From: Nocardioides lijunqiniae
Lineage (GTDB): Bacteria > Actinomycetota > Actinomycetes > Propionibacteriales > Nocardioidaceae
DNA: 64,000 bases
Assembly (NCBI RefSeq): GCF_015024225.1
Contig: NZ_JACJGM010000030.1
Coordinates: 1-64,000, forward strand
Direction: 5' to 3'
The translations under genes and the position numbers were made by a program. Numbering within the stretch: the first letter of the stretch is position 1; every line of letters starts with the position of its first letter. Positions 44,806 to 53,209 of this stretch are shown here, piece by piece. The notes under the pieces are model-generated. The model made no database searches, was not told the DNA's origin, and saw only the letters and a program-made list of their open reading frames with translations.

Positions 44806-45759
44806 GTGCGCCTGAAGCCCGGTCGTCCCGACCTGTCCCGCTACGCCGCCCGCTTCGACGTGCCGGCCGCCTCCGGGCCGCTCGGCGTCACGTTCCTCGG
44901 CGTCACCAGCCTGCTCCTGGACGACGGGGAGTCGGCCGTGCTCACCGACGGCTTCTTCTCCCGTCCCTCGCTGGCCCGCGTCGCCCTCGGCCGGATCTCG
45001 CCGGACGTCGACCGCATCGACGCCGCCCTGGGCAGGGCCGGGGTGGACCGCCTGGAGGCGGTCCTACCGGTCCACACCCACTACGACCACGCGATGGACT
45101 CCGCGGCGGTCGCCCACCGCACCGGCGCGGTGCTCGTCGGCGGCACCTCGACGGCCCACGTCGGTCGAGGGGGCGGGCTGCCCGAGGACCGGATCCGCGT
45201 CGCGGTCCCCGGCGAGGCCATGGCCTACGGCGGGTGGACCCTGACGCTGGTGGAGTCGCACCACTGCCCGCCGGACCGCTACCCCGGCGTCATCACCGAG
45301 CCGGTCGTCCCCCCGGTGCGCACCGGCGCCTACCGGTGCGGCGAGGCCTGGTCGATCCTGGTCGCGCACGCGAGCGGCCGCACGGCCCTGCTCCAGGGCA
45401 GTGCCGGCTTCGTCCCCGGCTCGCTGGCCGGTCACCGGGCCGACGTGGCCTACCTCGGCGTCGGCCAGCTCGGCGTCCAGCCCGAGGAGTACGTCCGTGC
45501 CTACTGGGCCGAGACCGTGGAGGCGGTCGGTGCCCGGCGCGTGGTGCTGACCCACTGGGACGACTTCTTCCGACCCCTCGACCGCCCGCTGCGCGCGCTC
45601 CCCTACGCCGGCGACGACCTCGACGTCACGATGCGGGTCCTCGGCGGCCTCGCCGCCGAGCAGGGCGTCGCGCTCCACCTGCCCACCCTGTGGCGCCGCG
45701 AGGACCCCTGGGCCGACCTGCCCACCGTCGATCGTGGTGACGGTGAGGTCGCGCCGTAG
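44806..45759 (+). CDS. Metallo-beta-lactamase-fold hydrolase
   Basis: 317 residues. The metal-binding motif is PVHTHYDHAMDS (H90, H92, D94, H95), with a later ESHHCP segment and TLTHWDDFF-type region (VVLTHWDDFFRPL) near residue 250. Its overall style is of the UlaG/RomA-like MBL proteins that act on phosphorylated or cyclic substrates. No signal peptide. The GTG at 44806 has cggagccaccc upstream; the frame extends upstream without resemblance. Nearest neighbour downstream is 9 bp away. Confidence 0.83.
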   Translation: MRLKPGRPDLSRYAARFDVPAASGPLGVTFLGVTSLLLDDGESAVLTDGFFSRPSLARVALGRISPDVDRIDAALGRAGVDRLEAVLPVHTHYDHAMDSAAVAHRTGAVLVGGTSTAHVGRGGGLPEDRIRVAVPGEAMAYGGWTLTLVESHHCPPDRYPGVITEPVVPPVRTGAYRCGEAWSILVAHASGRTALLQGSAGFVPGSLAGHRADVAYLGVGQLGVQPEEYVRAYWAETVEAVGARRVVLTHWDDFFRPLDRPLRALPYAGDDLDVTMRVLGGLAAEQGVALHLPTLWRREDPWADLPTVDRGDGEVAP

Positions 45760-45768
45760 CATTCGCCG

Positions 45769-47220
45769 GTGACCTCCGGCATCGACCCCGACGACCTCGC
45801 GACCACCGTGCGGGTGCTGGAGCAGCTGCACCGGCTGCCGGACGGCCACCCGGACATGACCACGGTCAAGCACGCGGCCTCCCACATGTATAAGGCGCTC
45901 AAGCACGAGCGGCGGGCCGCCAAGCGCGCCGCCGAGCTGGCCGCCGACCGGGCGGTCACCGAGCTGACGGCGACCGGCTCGGCAATGCGGATCGACGACG
46001 AGACCGAGGGCATCCCGCTCGTCTCGCAGGCCACCGGCGCGTTCGCGGGAGAGCTGATCAACCCCCGGGGCTGCTACATCTGCAAGAACGACTACACCCT
46101 GGTGGACGCGTTCTACCACTGGCTGTGCCCCGAGTGTGCTGCCTTCTCGCACGCCAAGCGCGACCAGCGCACCGACCTCACCGGCCGCCGGGCGCTGCTC
46201 ACCGGCGGCCGGGCCAAGATCGGGATGTACATCGCGCTGCGACTGCTGCGCGACGGGGCCCACCTCACGATCACGACCCGCTTCCCCAAGGACGCCGTAC
46301 GCCGGTTCGCCGCGATGCCCGACGCCGCCGACTGGATCGACCGGCTCGTCGTGGTGGGCATCGACCTGCGCGACCCGACCCAGGTCATCTCGCTCGCCGA
46401 CGAGGTCGCGGCGGCGGGACCGCTCGACATCCTGGTCAACAACGCCTGCCAGACGGTGCGACGCTCCCCCGGCGCCTACGCGCCGCTGGCCGAGGCCGAG
46501 CTCGCGCCGCTGCCCACCGACCTGGCGCTGCCGGAGATGGTCACCTTCGACCACGTCTCCGAGCTGCACCCGGCCTCCATCGCCGGCACGCTGCGCGACC
46601 ACCCGATCGCCCACCACCTCGGCGAGTCACCCGCCTCGATGACCGCCCTGGCGCTCAGCGCCGGTCACGCCTCGCTCGAGGCGCACCTCGCGGGCACCGC
46701 GGTCGACGCCGGCGGGCTGCTCCCGGACCTGCAGCGGGTCAACTCGTGGACGCAGAAGGTCGAGGACGTCGACCCGCTCGAGCTGCTCGAGGTGCAGCTG
46801 TGCAACTCGATCGCACCGTTCCTGCTGATCTCGCGGCTGCGCCCGGCGATGCGCGCGGCGCAGGCCCGGCGCCGATACGTCGTCAACGTCTCGGCCATGG
46901 AGGGGCAGTTCTCGCGCCGCTACAAGGGCGCCGGGCACCCCCACACCAACATGGCGAAGGCCTCGCTGAACATGCTCACGCGCACCAGCGCCGGCGAGAT
47001 GTTCGACACCGACCGGATCCTGATGACGGCCGTCGACACGGGCTGGATCACCGACGAGCGACCCCACCAGGAGAAGCTCCGGATCGCCGCCGAGGGGTGG
47101 CACGCCCCCCTGGACCTGGTCGACGGCGCGGCCCGCGTCTACGACCCGATCGTGCGCGGGGAAGCGGGCGAGGACCTGTACGGATGCTTCGTGAAGGACT
47201 ACCGTCCCAGTCCCTGGTGA
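45769..47220 (+). CDS. Atypical short-chain dehydrogenase with N-terminal zinc-binding segment
   Basis: 483 residues. An N-terminal helical region with a four-Cys cluster (C102, C105, C120, C123: CYIC and CPEC) precedes an SDR Rossmann domain (about 138-470; TGGRAKIGMYIALRLL, VNNACQTV). In the catalytic region VNVSAMEG keeps the Ser, but the usual YxxxK reads TNMAK, with Thr in place of Tyr. The HPHTNMAKASLNMLTRT motif looks like a conserved feature of a distinct SDR-like family, so ordinary dehydrogenase activity is uncertain. It is 9 bp after the MBL gene. Confidence 0.78.
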   Translation: MTSGIDPDDLATTVRVLEQLHRLPDGHPDMTTVKHAASHMYKALKHERRAAKRAAELAADRAVTELTATGSAMRIDDETEGIPLVSQATGAFAGELINPRGCYICKNDYTLVDAFYHWLCPECAAFSHAKRDQRTDLTGRRALLTGGRAKIGMYIALRLLRDGAHLTITTRFPKDAVRRFAAMPDAADWIDRLVVVGIDLRDPTQVISLADEVAAAGPLDILVNNACQTVRRSPGAYAPLAEAELAPLPTDLALPEMVTFDHVSELHPASIAGTLRDHPIAHHLGESPASMTALALSAGHASLEAHLAGTAVDAGGLLPDLQRVNSWTQKVEDVDPLELLEVQLCNSIAPFLLISRLRPAMRAAQARRRYVVNVSAMEGQFSRRYKGAGHPHTNMAKASLNMLTRTSAGEMFDTDRILMTAVDTGWITDERPHQEKLRIAAEGWHAPLDLVDGAARVYDPIVRGEAGEDLYGCFVKDYRPSPW

Positions 47221-47255
47221 CGGGTTCGGCGGGTCCCGGGCTTAAGGTCGAACAT

Positions 47256-48107
47256 GTGCCCGACTTTCCAGCAGTGACCCGTGACCACGTCCTAGACGCC
47301 CTCTCCGAGTACGACGAGCGCGGGAGCGAGGCGTTCCTGCGGACCTACGGGTTCGGCGGGAGCCGCGACTACGTGGTGTGGCACGAGGGCAACAGCTACG
47401 ACGCGAACGCCATCCTGGGCGTCGCGCACAAGTACGCCACCGGCAAGGCCGCCTCGCGAGCGCACCTCGCCGGGAGCCTCGACGGCGCCGGCCGGCTGCT
47501 GTCGCACCTCGGCTTCGACGTGACCCAGGTCGACGCCTCCGGGCTGGTGGACCAGCCGGTCAACGGGGAGTGGCGCGACGCCGCCGACCTCGAGCTCGAC
47601 GAGTCGCGCAACGCCTGGGCCGAAGCCGCCCACGCCACGCTCCTCGAGACCGCCGGGCACTACCACCGGGTGCTGACCACCAAGGAGCTCGCGGTCCAGG
47701 TGCAGAACCGCACCGGCATCCGCACCTCCCAGCAGACCCACTACTGGCTCGGCGACGTGCTCACCCGCGTTGCCGCCATGTGCGCCCGCAACGACGAGCC
47801 GCTGCTGACCGCGTTCTGCGTCAACGCAGACGGCAGCGTCGGCGCGTCGTACGCGCCCGCCGTGCAGGCCGCGACCGGCACCCTGCCCGAGGACCCCGAC
47901 GACCACGCGGCCCAGCAGCGCCTGCTGGCGCACCAGCGCTTCGGCGCCGACCTGCCCGAGGGTGGCGGGATCGCCGCGTTGACCCCGAAGCTCGCCGCGG
48001 CCCGCGGTCGCGAGCGCAAGATCCGCTACCAGGAGCGCGAGATCCCGACGTGCCCCACCTGCCACATGCAGCTGCCCGCCACGGGCGAGTGCGACAACTG
48101 CGCCTGA
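47256..48107 (+). CDS. ScoMcrA-head-like protein with C-terminal zinc ribbon
   Basis: 283 residues from GTG at 47256. The N-terminal domain (about 5-75: VTRDHVLDALSEYDERGSEAF ... YGFGGSRDYVVWHEG ... YDANAILGVAHKYATG) resembles the N-terminal head domain of the Streptomyces ScoMcrA modification-dependent endonuclease. No SRA, sulfur-binding or HNH domain follows. Instead the middle is helical and the C-terminus is a zinc ribbon (CPTC...CDNC). It may be a DNA-binding protein or regulator; a restriction function is not supported. Independent gene 35 bp after the SDR. Confidence 0.7.
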   Translation: MPDFPAVTRDHVLDALSEYDERGSEAFLRTYGFGGSRDYVVWHEGNSYDANAILGVAHKYATGKAASRAHLAGSLDGAGRLLSHLGFDVTQVDASGLVDQPVNGEWRDAADLELDESRNAWAEAAHATLLETAGHYHRVLTTKELAVQVQNRTGIRTSQQTHYWLGDVLTRVAAMCARNDEPLLTAFCVNADGSVGASYAPAVQAATGTLPEDPDDHAAQQRLLAHQRFGADLPEGGGIAALTPKLAAARGRERKIRYQEREIPTCPTCHMQLPATGECDNCA

Positions 48108-48117
48108 GCGGCCGCCG

Positions 48118-49842
48118 CTAGGCCCCGGCCGGGAGGCACCACTCGACGGTGGTGCCCTGGCCGGGGGCGGAGCGTACGTCGCACCAGCCGCCGAGCCGGT
48201 CGGCGCGCTGGCGCATGTTCGACAGCCCGCTCTCCAGCACCCCGGCGGGCAGCCCCCGGCCGTCGTCGCGGACGGTGAGCCGCAGGTCGTCGACCGCGCT
48301 GAGCTCGACGTCGACGGCGTGCGCGTCGGCGTGGCGCGCCGCGTTGGAGAGCGCCTCCCCCAGCACCGCCAGGACGTCGGGCACGACGCCGGCGGGGATC
48401 CGGGTGCGCACCGGCCCGGTGAAGCGCAGGGTGGGCCGGAACTTCAGGGTCGTCGCGGCCCGGTCGACGATGCGGGTGACCTCGGCCTGGACGTCGGTCG
48501 ACTCCTCCAGCGTCCCGAGCGCGAAGATCGAGCGCCGGATGTCCCTGATGGTGGCGTCCAGGTCGTCGACGGCCTGGCCGAGGCGGTCGCGCACCTCGGG
48601 CCGGTCGCTCAGGCGCGAGACGCTCTCGAGCCCCAGCCCGACGGCGAACAGTCGTTGGATGACGAGGTCGTGGAGGTCGCGCCCGATCCGGTCGCGGTCC
48701 TCGAAGAGCACGAGACGCTGCTGGTCCTCGTGGGCCTCGGCCACCTGCAGCGCCAGGGCGGCCTGCTCGGCGAAGCTCATCGCCAGCGCCGGGTCGACGG
48801 CGTGGAAGGCCGCGGCCCGCTCCGGCGACCACGCGAGGACGAGCGCGCCCTGGACGCCCTGGGCACTGCGGAGGGGGACGGCGACCGCCGGGCCGACCGC
48901 GGGCCAGCCCAGCCGGGCGGCGACGTCGACGGCGCGCGGGTCGATGCCGATGTCGCCGACCTTGAGGGGCGCTCCCGTGCGCACGACCTCGCTCGCCAGC
49001 GAGTGCCCGAGGTCGACCTGGGCCATCGTCTGGGGGTCCGCGAGGGCGCCGGCGACCGCCTCGAGGTGCAGGCTCTCGCTGTCGGCTCCCGAGGCGACCC
49101 AGACCAGGTCGGCGCCCGAGACGTCGCGCGCCCGGTCAGCGACCGCCTGGACGGCGTCCGCGACGACCGTCATGCCGGCGACGAGGGAGGCCACCTCGGC
49201 GGAGGCGGCCAGCCAGCGCTGGCGGTGCCCGGCCTCCTCGTGCAGCCGGGCGTTCTCCAGGGCCACGCCGGCCGCGGCGGCCAGCGCCACGACGATGGCC
49301 TCGTCCTGCTCGGTGAAGTCGCCGCCGCCCACCTTCTCGGTGAGGTAGAGGTTGCCGAAGACGGTGTCGCGGATCCGCACCGGGACGCCGAGGAACGACG
49401 CCATCGGCGGGTGGTGCTCCGGGAAGCCGTACGACGCCGGGTGCTCGGCGATGTCGTGCAGGCGCAGGGGCTCGGGCCGGTCGATGATCAGCCCCAGCAG
49501 ACCGTGGCCGGTGGGGAGGTCGCCGATCTCGCGCACCAGCGTCTCGTCGATCCCGTGGGTGACGAAGAGCCGCAGCCGCTTGTCCGGCCCGTCGCCGAGC
49601 ACCCCGAGGGCGGCGTACCGCGCGCCGGCGAGGTCGCTGGCGATCCGCACGATGCGGGCCAGCAGCTCGTCCAGCGTCAGGTCGGCCGCCATCGTGACGA
49701 CCGCGTCGAGCAGCAGCTGCCAGCGGGCCTGCTCGTCCAGGGCGCCGTGGACCCGGCTGAGCACCTCGCGCAGCAGGTCGTCGAAGCCGGTCTCCTCCAG
49801 GGCGCTCGAGGGGGCCGGGTCCGGGCGAGGGGCGTCGCTCAC
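48118..49842 (-). CDS. dosS: DosS/DevS-like GAF sensor histidine kinase
   Basis: 574 residues: GAF-A (about 45-200), GAF-B (about 215-370), HisKA_3 (H391 in RIGRDLHDLVIQRLFAVG) and HATPase (about 470-570; ALSNAARHADAHAVDVEL, SGLSNMRQRADRLGG). GAF-A contains HPPM at 144-147, which aligns with the heme-ligand His region of mycobacterial DosS (H149), and MASFLGVPVRIRDTVFGNLYLTEK, nearly the DosS consensus. So it probably senses O2/NO/redox through heme; heme binding is inference. It lies next to a DosR-type regulator. Confidence 0.88.
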   Translation of the reverse strand: MSDAPRPDPAPSSALEETGFDDLLREVLSRVHGALDEQARWQLLLDAVVTMAADLTLDELLARIVRIASDLAGARYAALGVLGDGPDKRLRLFVTHGIDETLVREIGDLPTGHGLLGLIIDRPEPLRLHDIAEHPASYGFPEHHPPMASFLGVPVRIRDTVFGNLYLTEKVGGGDFTEQDEAIVVALAAAAGVALENARLHEEAGHRQRWLAASAEVASLVAGMTVVADAVQAVADRARDVSGADLVWVASGADSESLHLEAVAGALADPQTMAQVDLGHSLASEVVRTGAPLKVGDIGIDPRAVDVAARLGWPAVGPAVAVPLRSAQGVQGALVLAWSPERAAAFHAVDPALAMSFAEQAALALQVAEAHEDQQRLVLFEDRDRIGRDLHDLVIQRLFAVGLGLESVSRLSDRPEVRDRLGQAVDDLDATIRDIRRSIFALGTLEESTDVQAEVTRIVDRAATTLKFRPTLRFTGPVRTRIPAGVVPDVLAVLGEALSNAARHADAHAVDVELSAVDDLRLTVRDDGRGLPAGVLESGLSNMRQRADRLGGWCDVRSAPGQGTTVEWCLPAGA

Positions 49843-49870
49843 GCGGGCAGGCTACCGCTGCACCGGGCGC

Positions 49871-50542
49871 TCAGCGGTGCGGGTGCTTGGTGGCGAAGAT
49901 CGCCGCCTGGGTGCGGCTGCTCAGGCCGAGCTTGGCCAGCAGCGACGATACGTAGTTCTTCACCGTCTTCTCCGCGAGGAACAGGGTGGAGGCGATCTGG
50001 CGGTTCGTCATGCCCTCGCCGATCAGCTCGAGGATGCGCTGCTCCTGGGCGGTGAGCTGCTCCAGGCTGGGGTCGACCCGGGGCCCGTTGCGGACCCGCT
50101 CGAGCACCTGGGCCGTGACGGCCGGGTCGAGCATCGACTGGCCCGCGGCCACCCGGCGCACGGTGTCGATGAGGTCGCCGCCGCGCACCTGCTTGAGCAC
50201 GTAGCCGGCCGCGCCGGCCATGATCGCGGCGAAGAGCGCCTCGTCGTCGTCGTAGGACGTGAGGATGAGGGCGTGGATCGCCGGGTCGACCGAGCGGATC
50301 TCGCGGCACACGTCGATGCCGGTGCCGTCGGGCAGGCGGCCGTCGAGGATCGCGACGTCGGGGCGCAGCGCCGGGATCCGGCTGGCCGCCTCGACGGCCG
50401 AGCCCGACTCGCCGACCACGACGATGTCGCCCTCGCTCTCGAGCAGCTCCCGGATGCCGCGCCGCACGATCTCGTGGTCGTCGAGCAGGAACACCCGGAT
50501 CCGGTCGCGCTCCTCGGGGCTGGTGGCGGAACTCTGCGTCAT
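49871..50542 (-). CDS. dosR: DosR/DevR-like response regulator (NarL family)
   Basis: 223 residues. REC domain with phosphoacceptor D67 (VAILDGRLPDG) and a LuxR-type HTH (about 160-215; LTAQEQRILELIGEGMTN, KTVKNYVSSLLAKLGLSSRTQAA), a close match to the DosR C-terminal helix set. It is 28 bp upstream of the sensor gene on the same strand, forming dosR-dosS. Candidate DosR boxes occur before acg, cydA and usp. It likely controls the neighbouring genes under low oxygen. Confidence 0.9.
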   Translation of the reverse strand: MTQSSATSPEERDRIRVFLLDDHEIVRRGIRELLESEGDIVVVGESGSAVEAASRIPALRPDVAILDGRLPDGTGIDVCREIRSVDPAIHALILTSYDDDEALFAAIMAGAAGYVLKQVRGGDLIDTVRRVAAGQSMLDPAVTAQVLERVRNGPRVDPSLEQLTAQEQRILELIGEGMTNRQIASTLFLAEKTVKNYVSSLLAKLGLSSRTQAAIFATKHPHR

Positions 50543-50601
50543 GCCCCCAGCCTAGGGTCCGTCGCCGGTGCGCCGACCGGACCGGAAGGCCCGGAAGAGC
50601 C

Positions 50602-50615
50602 GGGACCTTGGTCCC
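50602..50615. promoter_or_regulatory. Candidate DosR box before acg
   Basis: GGGACC-TT-GGTCCC, a perfect 6+6 palindrome, 36 bp before the acg start and in the divergent region with dosR. It agrees with the core (GGGAC...GTCCC) of the mycobacterial DosR motif. It is followed by a partial repeat (tggtcccc). Confidence 0.7.
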
Positions 50616-50650
50616 TGGTCCCCTCCACCCGGCCGTCGCACGCTGGACGG

Positions 50651-51634
50651 ATGGACCCCCGGACCGCTCCCTCCGGCTCGCCCGCCCGCCGTGTGGTCGA
50701 GCTGGCCTGCGGGGCCCCCAGCGTGCACAACACGCAGCCGTGGCTCTGGCGCGTGGACGGCAACCGCGTCGACCTGTACGCCGACCGCAGCCGCCAGCTC
50801 CTCGTGGCCGACCCGGCCGGGCGCAACCTGCTGGTGTCGTGCGGCGCGGCCCTGCACCAGGCGCGCGTCGCGGCGCAGGCCCTCGGGACGCCCGCGGACG
50901 TCGTCCTGGTGCCCGACCCCGGTGACCCGGACCACCTGGCCCGGCTCGAGCTGCGCCGCGGCCCCCGCCCGGCCGACGCGGTCGAGCGCCTCGCGACGCT
51001 GGCCCGGCGGGTGACCGACCGGCGGCGCTTCACCTCCTGGCCCGTGGCCGAGGAGCGGCTGGCGCTGCTGGCCGCCTCCGTGACGACCCCCGGGGTACGG
51101 GCGCTGCCGCTGGTCGACACGACCACGCGCTTCCGCGTGGAGCTGCTCGTGGAGCGCGCGCGGGACCACCAGCTCGGCGACGCCCGGCTCGCGGCCGAGC
51201 AGCGGTCCTGGGTCGACCGCGGCCGCGGCGAGGGCGTCCCGTCCGCGAGCATCCCGGAGGCGACCGGACATGCTGGGGCGCCGGTCGGACGGTTCACGAG
51301 CGGGGCCGCCGGCCCCGCAGCGGCGCGCACCGGGCTGCTCGAGGGCTCCGACGGGCTCCTGGCGCTCTGCACGGACACCGACGAGCCGCACGCCTGGCTG
51401 GCGACCGGCGAGGCGCTCAGCCAGCTGTGGCTGGCCGCGACGGTCGACGGGCTCTCGGTCGTGCCGCTGAGCCAGGTCGTCGAGGTGCCCAGCACCCGCG
51501 GCGCCATGCGCACCGAGGTCCTCGGCGGGCTCGCGCACCCGCAGGTCCTGGTGCGTCTCGGGTGGCAGGAGCTCGGGCGCAGCCAGCTGCCGCGCACGCC
51601 GCGCCGTCCCGTGGGCGACGTGCTCCTGCCCTGA
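50651..51634 (+). CDS. acg: Acg-family nitroreductase-like protein
   Basis: 327 residues, normal for the Acg (Rv2032) family, a split nitroreductase fold that retains FMN in some members. Motifs: VVELACGAPSVHNTQPWLWR at the start, RDHQLGDARLAAEQRSWVDR in the middle, and the C-terminal PQVLVRLGWQ. Acg genes are prominent members of the DosR regulon in M. tuberculosis, which agrees with the DosR box here. The biochemical substrate is not established for this family. Confidence 0.87.
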   Translation: MDPRTAPSGSPARRVVELACGAPSVHNTQPWLWRVDGNRVDLYADRSRQLLVADPAGRNLLVSCGAALHQARVAAQALGTPADVVLVPDPGDPDHLARLELRRGPRPADAVERLATLARRVTDRRRFTSWPVAEERLALLAASVTTPGVRALPLVDTTTRFRVELLVERARDHQLGDARLAAEQRSWVDRGRGEGVPSASIPEATGHAGAPVGRFTSGAAGPAAARTGLLEGSDGLLALCTDTDEPHAWLATGEALSQLWLAATVDGLSVVPLSQVVEVPSTRGAMRTEVLGGLAHPQVLVRLGWQELGRSQLPRTPRRPVGDVLLP

Positions 51635-51640
51635 GGGCCC

Positions 51641-51654
51641 GGGACCTTCGTCCC
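51641..51654. promoter_or_regulatory. Candidate DosR box before cydA
   Basis: GGGACCTTCGTCCC, arms GGGAC/GTCCC, 86 bp before the cydA start and right after the acg stop. It differs from the acg site by one base in the right arm. Confidence 0.65.
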
Positions 51655-51739
51655 TCCGGGTCGGGACCCGCGACCGTGACGCCCGACCCCGTCGCGTTCC
51701 TAGCGTGGGCGTGCCCCGCCCACCACCACAGGAGAGCAC

Positions 51740-53194
51740 GTGGACCTGGACACCCTGGACATCGCTCGTTGGCAGTTCGCCATCACGACCGTCTACCACT
51801 TCATGTTCGTCCCGATCACGATCGGGCTCTCGGCCATCGTGGCCGGCTACGAGACGGCCTGGGTGCGCACGCGCAACCCGCAGTGGCTGCGACTCACGCG
51901 CTTCTTCGGCAAGCTGTTCCTCATCAACTTCGCCATCGGCGTGGTGACCGGCATCGTGCAGGAGTTCCAGTTCGGCATGAACTGGAGCGACTACTCGCGC
52001 TTCGTGGGCGACGTGTTCGGCGCTCCCCTCGCCATCGAGGGGCTGCTGGCCTTCTTCCTCGAGTCGACGTTCCTCGGCCTCTGGATCTTCGGCTGGGACC
52101 GGCTGCCGGCCCGCCTCCACGCCGCCTGCATGTGGCTGGTGCACCTCGGCACCCTGTTCTCCGCCTACTTCATCCTGGCCGCCAACTCGTTCATGCAGAA
52201 CCCGGTGGGCTACCGCTACGACGCCGAGACCGGCCGCGCCGAGATGACCGACTTCGCGGCGGTCATGTTCAACAAGGTGCAGCTGGTGACGTTCCCCCAC
52301 ACCGTGCTGGCGGCGTACATGACCGGCGCGGCGTTCGTGGTCGGCGTGGCCTTCTGGCAGCTCGTGCGCAAGGCACGCGACGAGGAGGACCGCTCGATGT
52401 ACCGCTCGGCCGTGCGCAGCGCCGCGGCGGTCGTGCTGGTCGCGGGCGTCGGCGTCACGATCTCGGGCGACTTCCAGGGCAAGGTCATGACCGAGGTGCA
52501 GCCGATGAAGATGGCCGCGGCCGAGGCGCTCTACGGGACCGAGCAGCCGGCCGACTTCTCCGTCTTCACCGTCGGCAGCCTCGACGGCAGCGAGGAGCGC
52601 TTCGCGATCAAGGTGCCCCGGCTGCTGTCGTTCCTCGCCACGGGCGACCTCGAAGGGGAGGTCGTCGGCATCGACGAGCTCCGCGAGCAGTACGCCGAGG
52701 AGTACGGCAGCGACCCGGGCGCGGCCTACTACTCCCCCGGCGACTACACGCCGGTGATCCCCCTGACCTACTGGACGTTCCGCCTGATGATGGGGCTCGG
52801 CATGGCCGCCGCCGCGATCGCGGTGTGGATCCTCTGGGCCACGCGTGCCGGACGGACCCCGCGCGGCCGCTGGCTGATGACCGCGGCGCTGGCCCTGCCG
52901 TTCCTGCCCCTGTTGGCCAACTCGTTCGGCTGGATCTTCACCGAGATGGGCCGCCAGCCCTGGGCCGTCTTCGGGCTGATGACCACGCAGAACGCCGTCT
53001 CCCCCAGCGTCTCGCCGACCGAGGCGCTCGTGTCGCTGGTCGTCCTGACGCTGCTCTACGGCGTCCTGGCGGTGATCGAGGTCAAGCTGCTGCTCGGCTA
53101 CGCCCGCCACGGCGCGGACAAGGTCGAGGACGACGACCTGCCGCCGGAGCGCCCCGACCACGACCCCGACCGCCCGCTCGCGTTCGCCTACTGA
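51740..53194 (+). CDS. cydA: Cytochrome bd oxidase subunit I
   Basis: 484 residues with about nine TM helices. The N-terminus ARWQFAITTVYHFMFVPITIGLS holds the conserved heme b595-ligand His region, and GWIFTEMGRQPWAVFGLM is the usual C-terminal signature. The Q-loop is short, the usual form in Gram-positive bacteria. It is the quinol-oxidising subunit of bd oxidase, used under low oxygen. GTG at 51740 has acaggagagcac upstream. The first gene of a cydA-cydB-cydDC operon, with a DosR box upstream. Confidence 0.96.
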   Translation: MDLDTLDIARWQFAITTVYHFMFVPITIGLSAIVAGYETAWVRTRNPQWLRLTRFFGKLFLINFAIGVVTGIVQEFQFGMNWSDYSRFVGDVFGAPLAIEGLLAFFLESTFLGLWIFGWDRLPARLHAACMWLVHLGTLFSAYFILAANSFMQNPVGYRYDAETGRAEMTDFAAVMFNKVQLVTFPHTVLAAYMTGAAFVVGVAFWQLVRKARDEEDRSMYRSAVRSAAAVVLVAGVGVTISGDFQGKVMTEVQPMKMAAAEALYGTEQPADFSVFTVGSLDGSEERFAIKVPRLLSFLATGDLEGEVVGIDELREQYAEEYGSDPGAAYYSPGDYTPVIPLTYWTFRLMMGLGMAAAAIAVWILWATRAGRTPRGRWLMTAALALPFLPLLANSFGWIFTEMGRQPWAVFGLMTTQNAVSPSVSPTEALVSLVVLTLLYGVLAVIEVKLLLGYARHGADKVEDDDLPPERPDHDPDRPLAFAY

Positions 53195-53209
53195 GACCCG
53201 GAGACCGCC

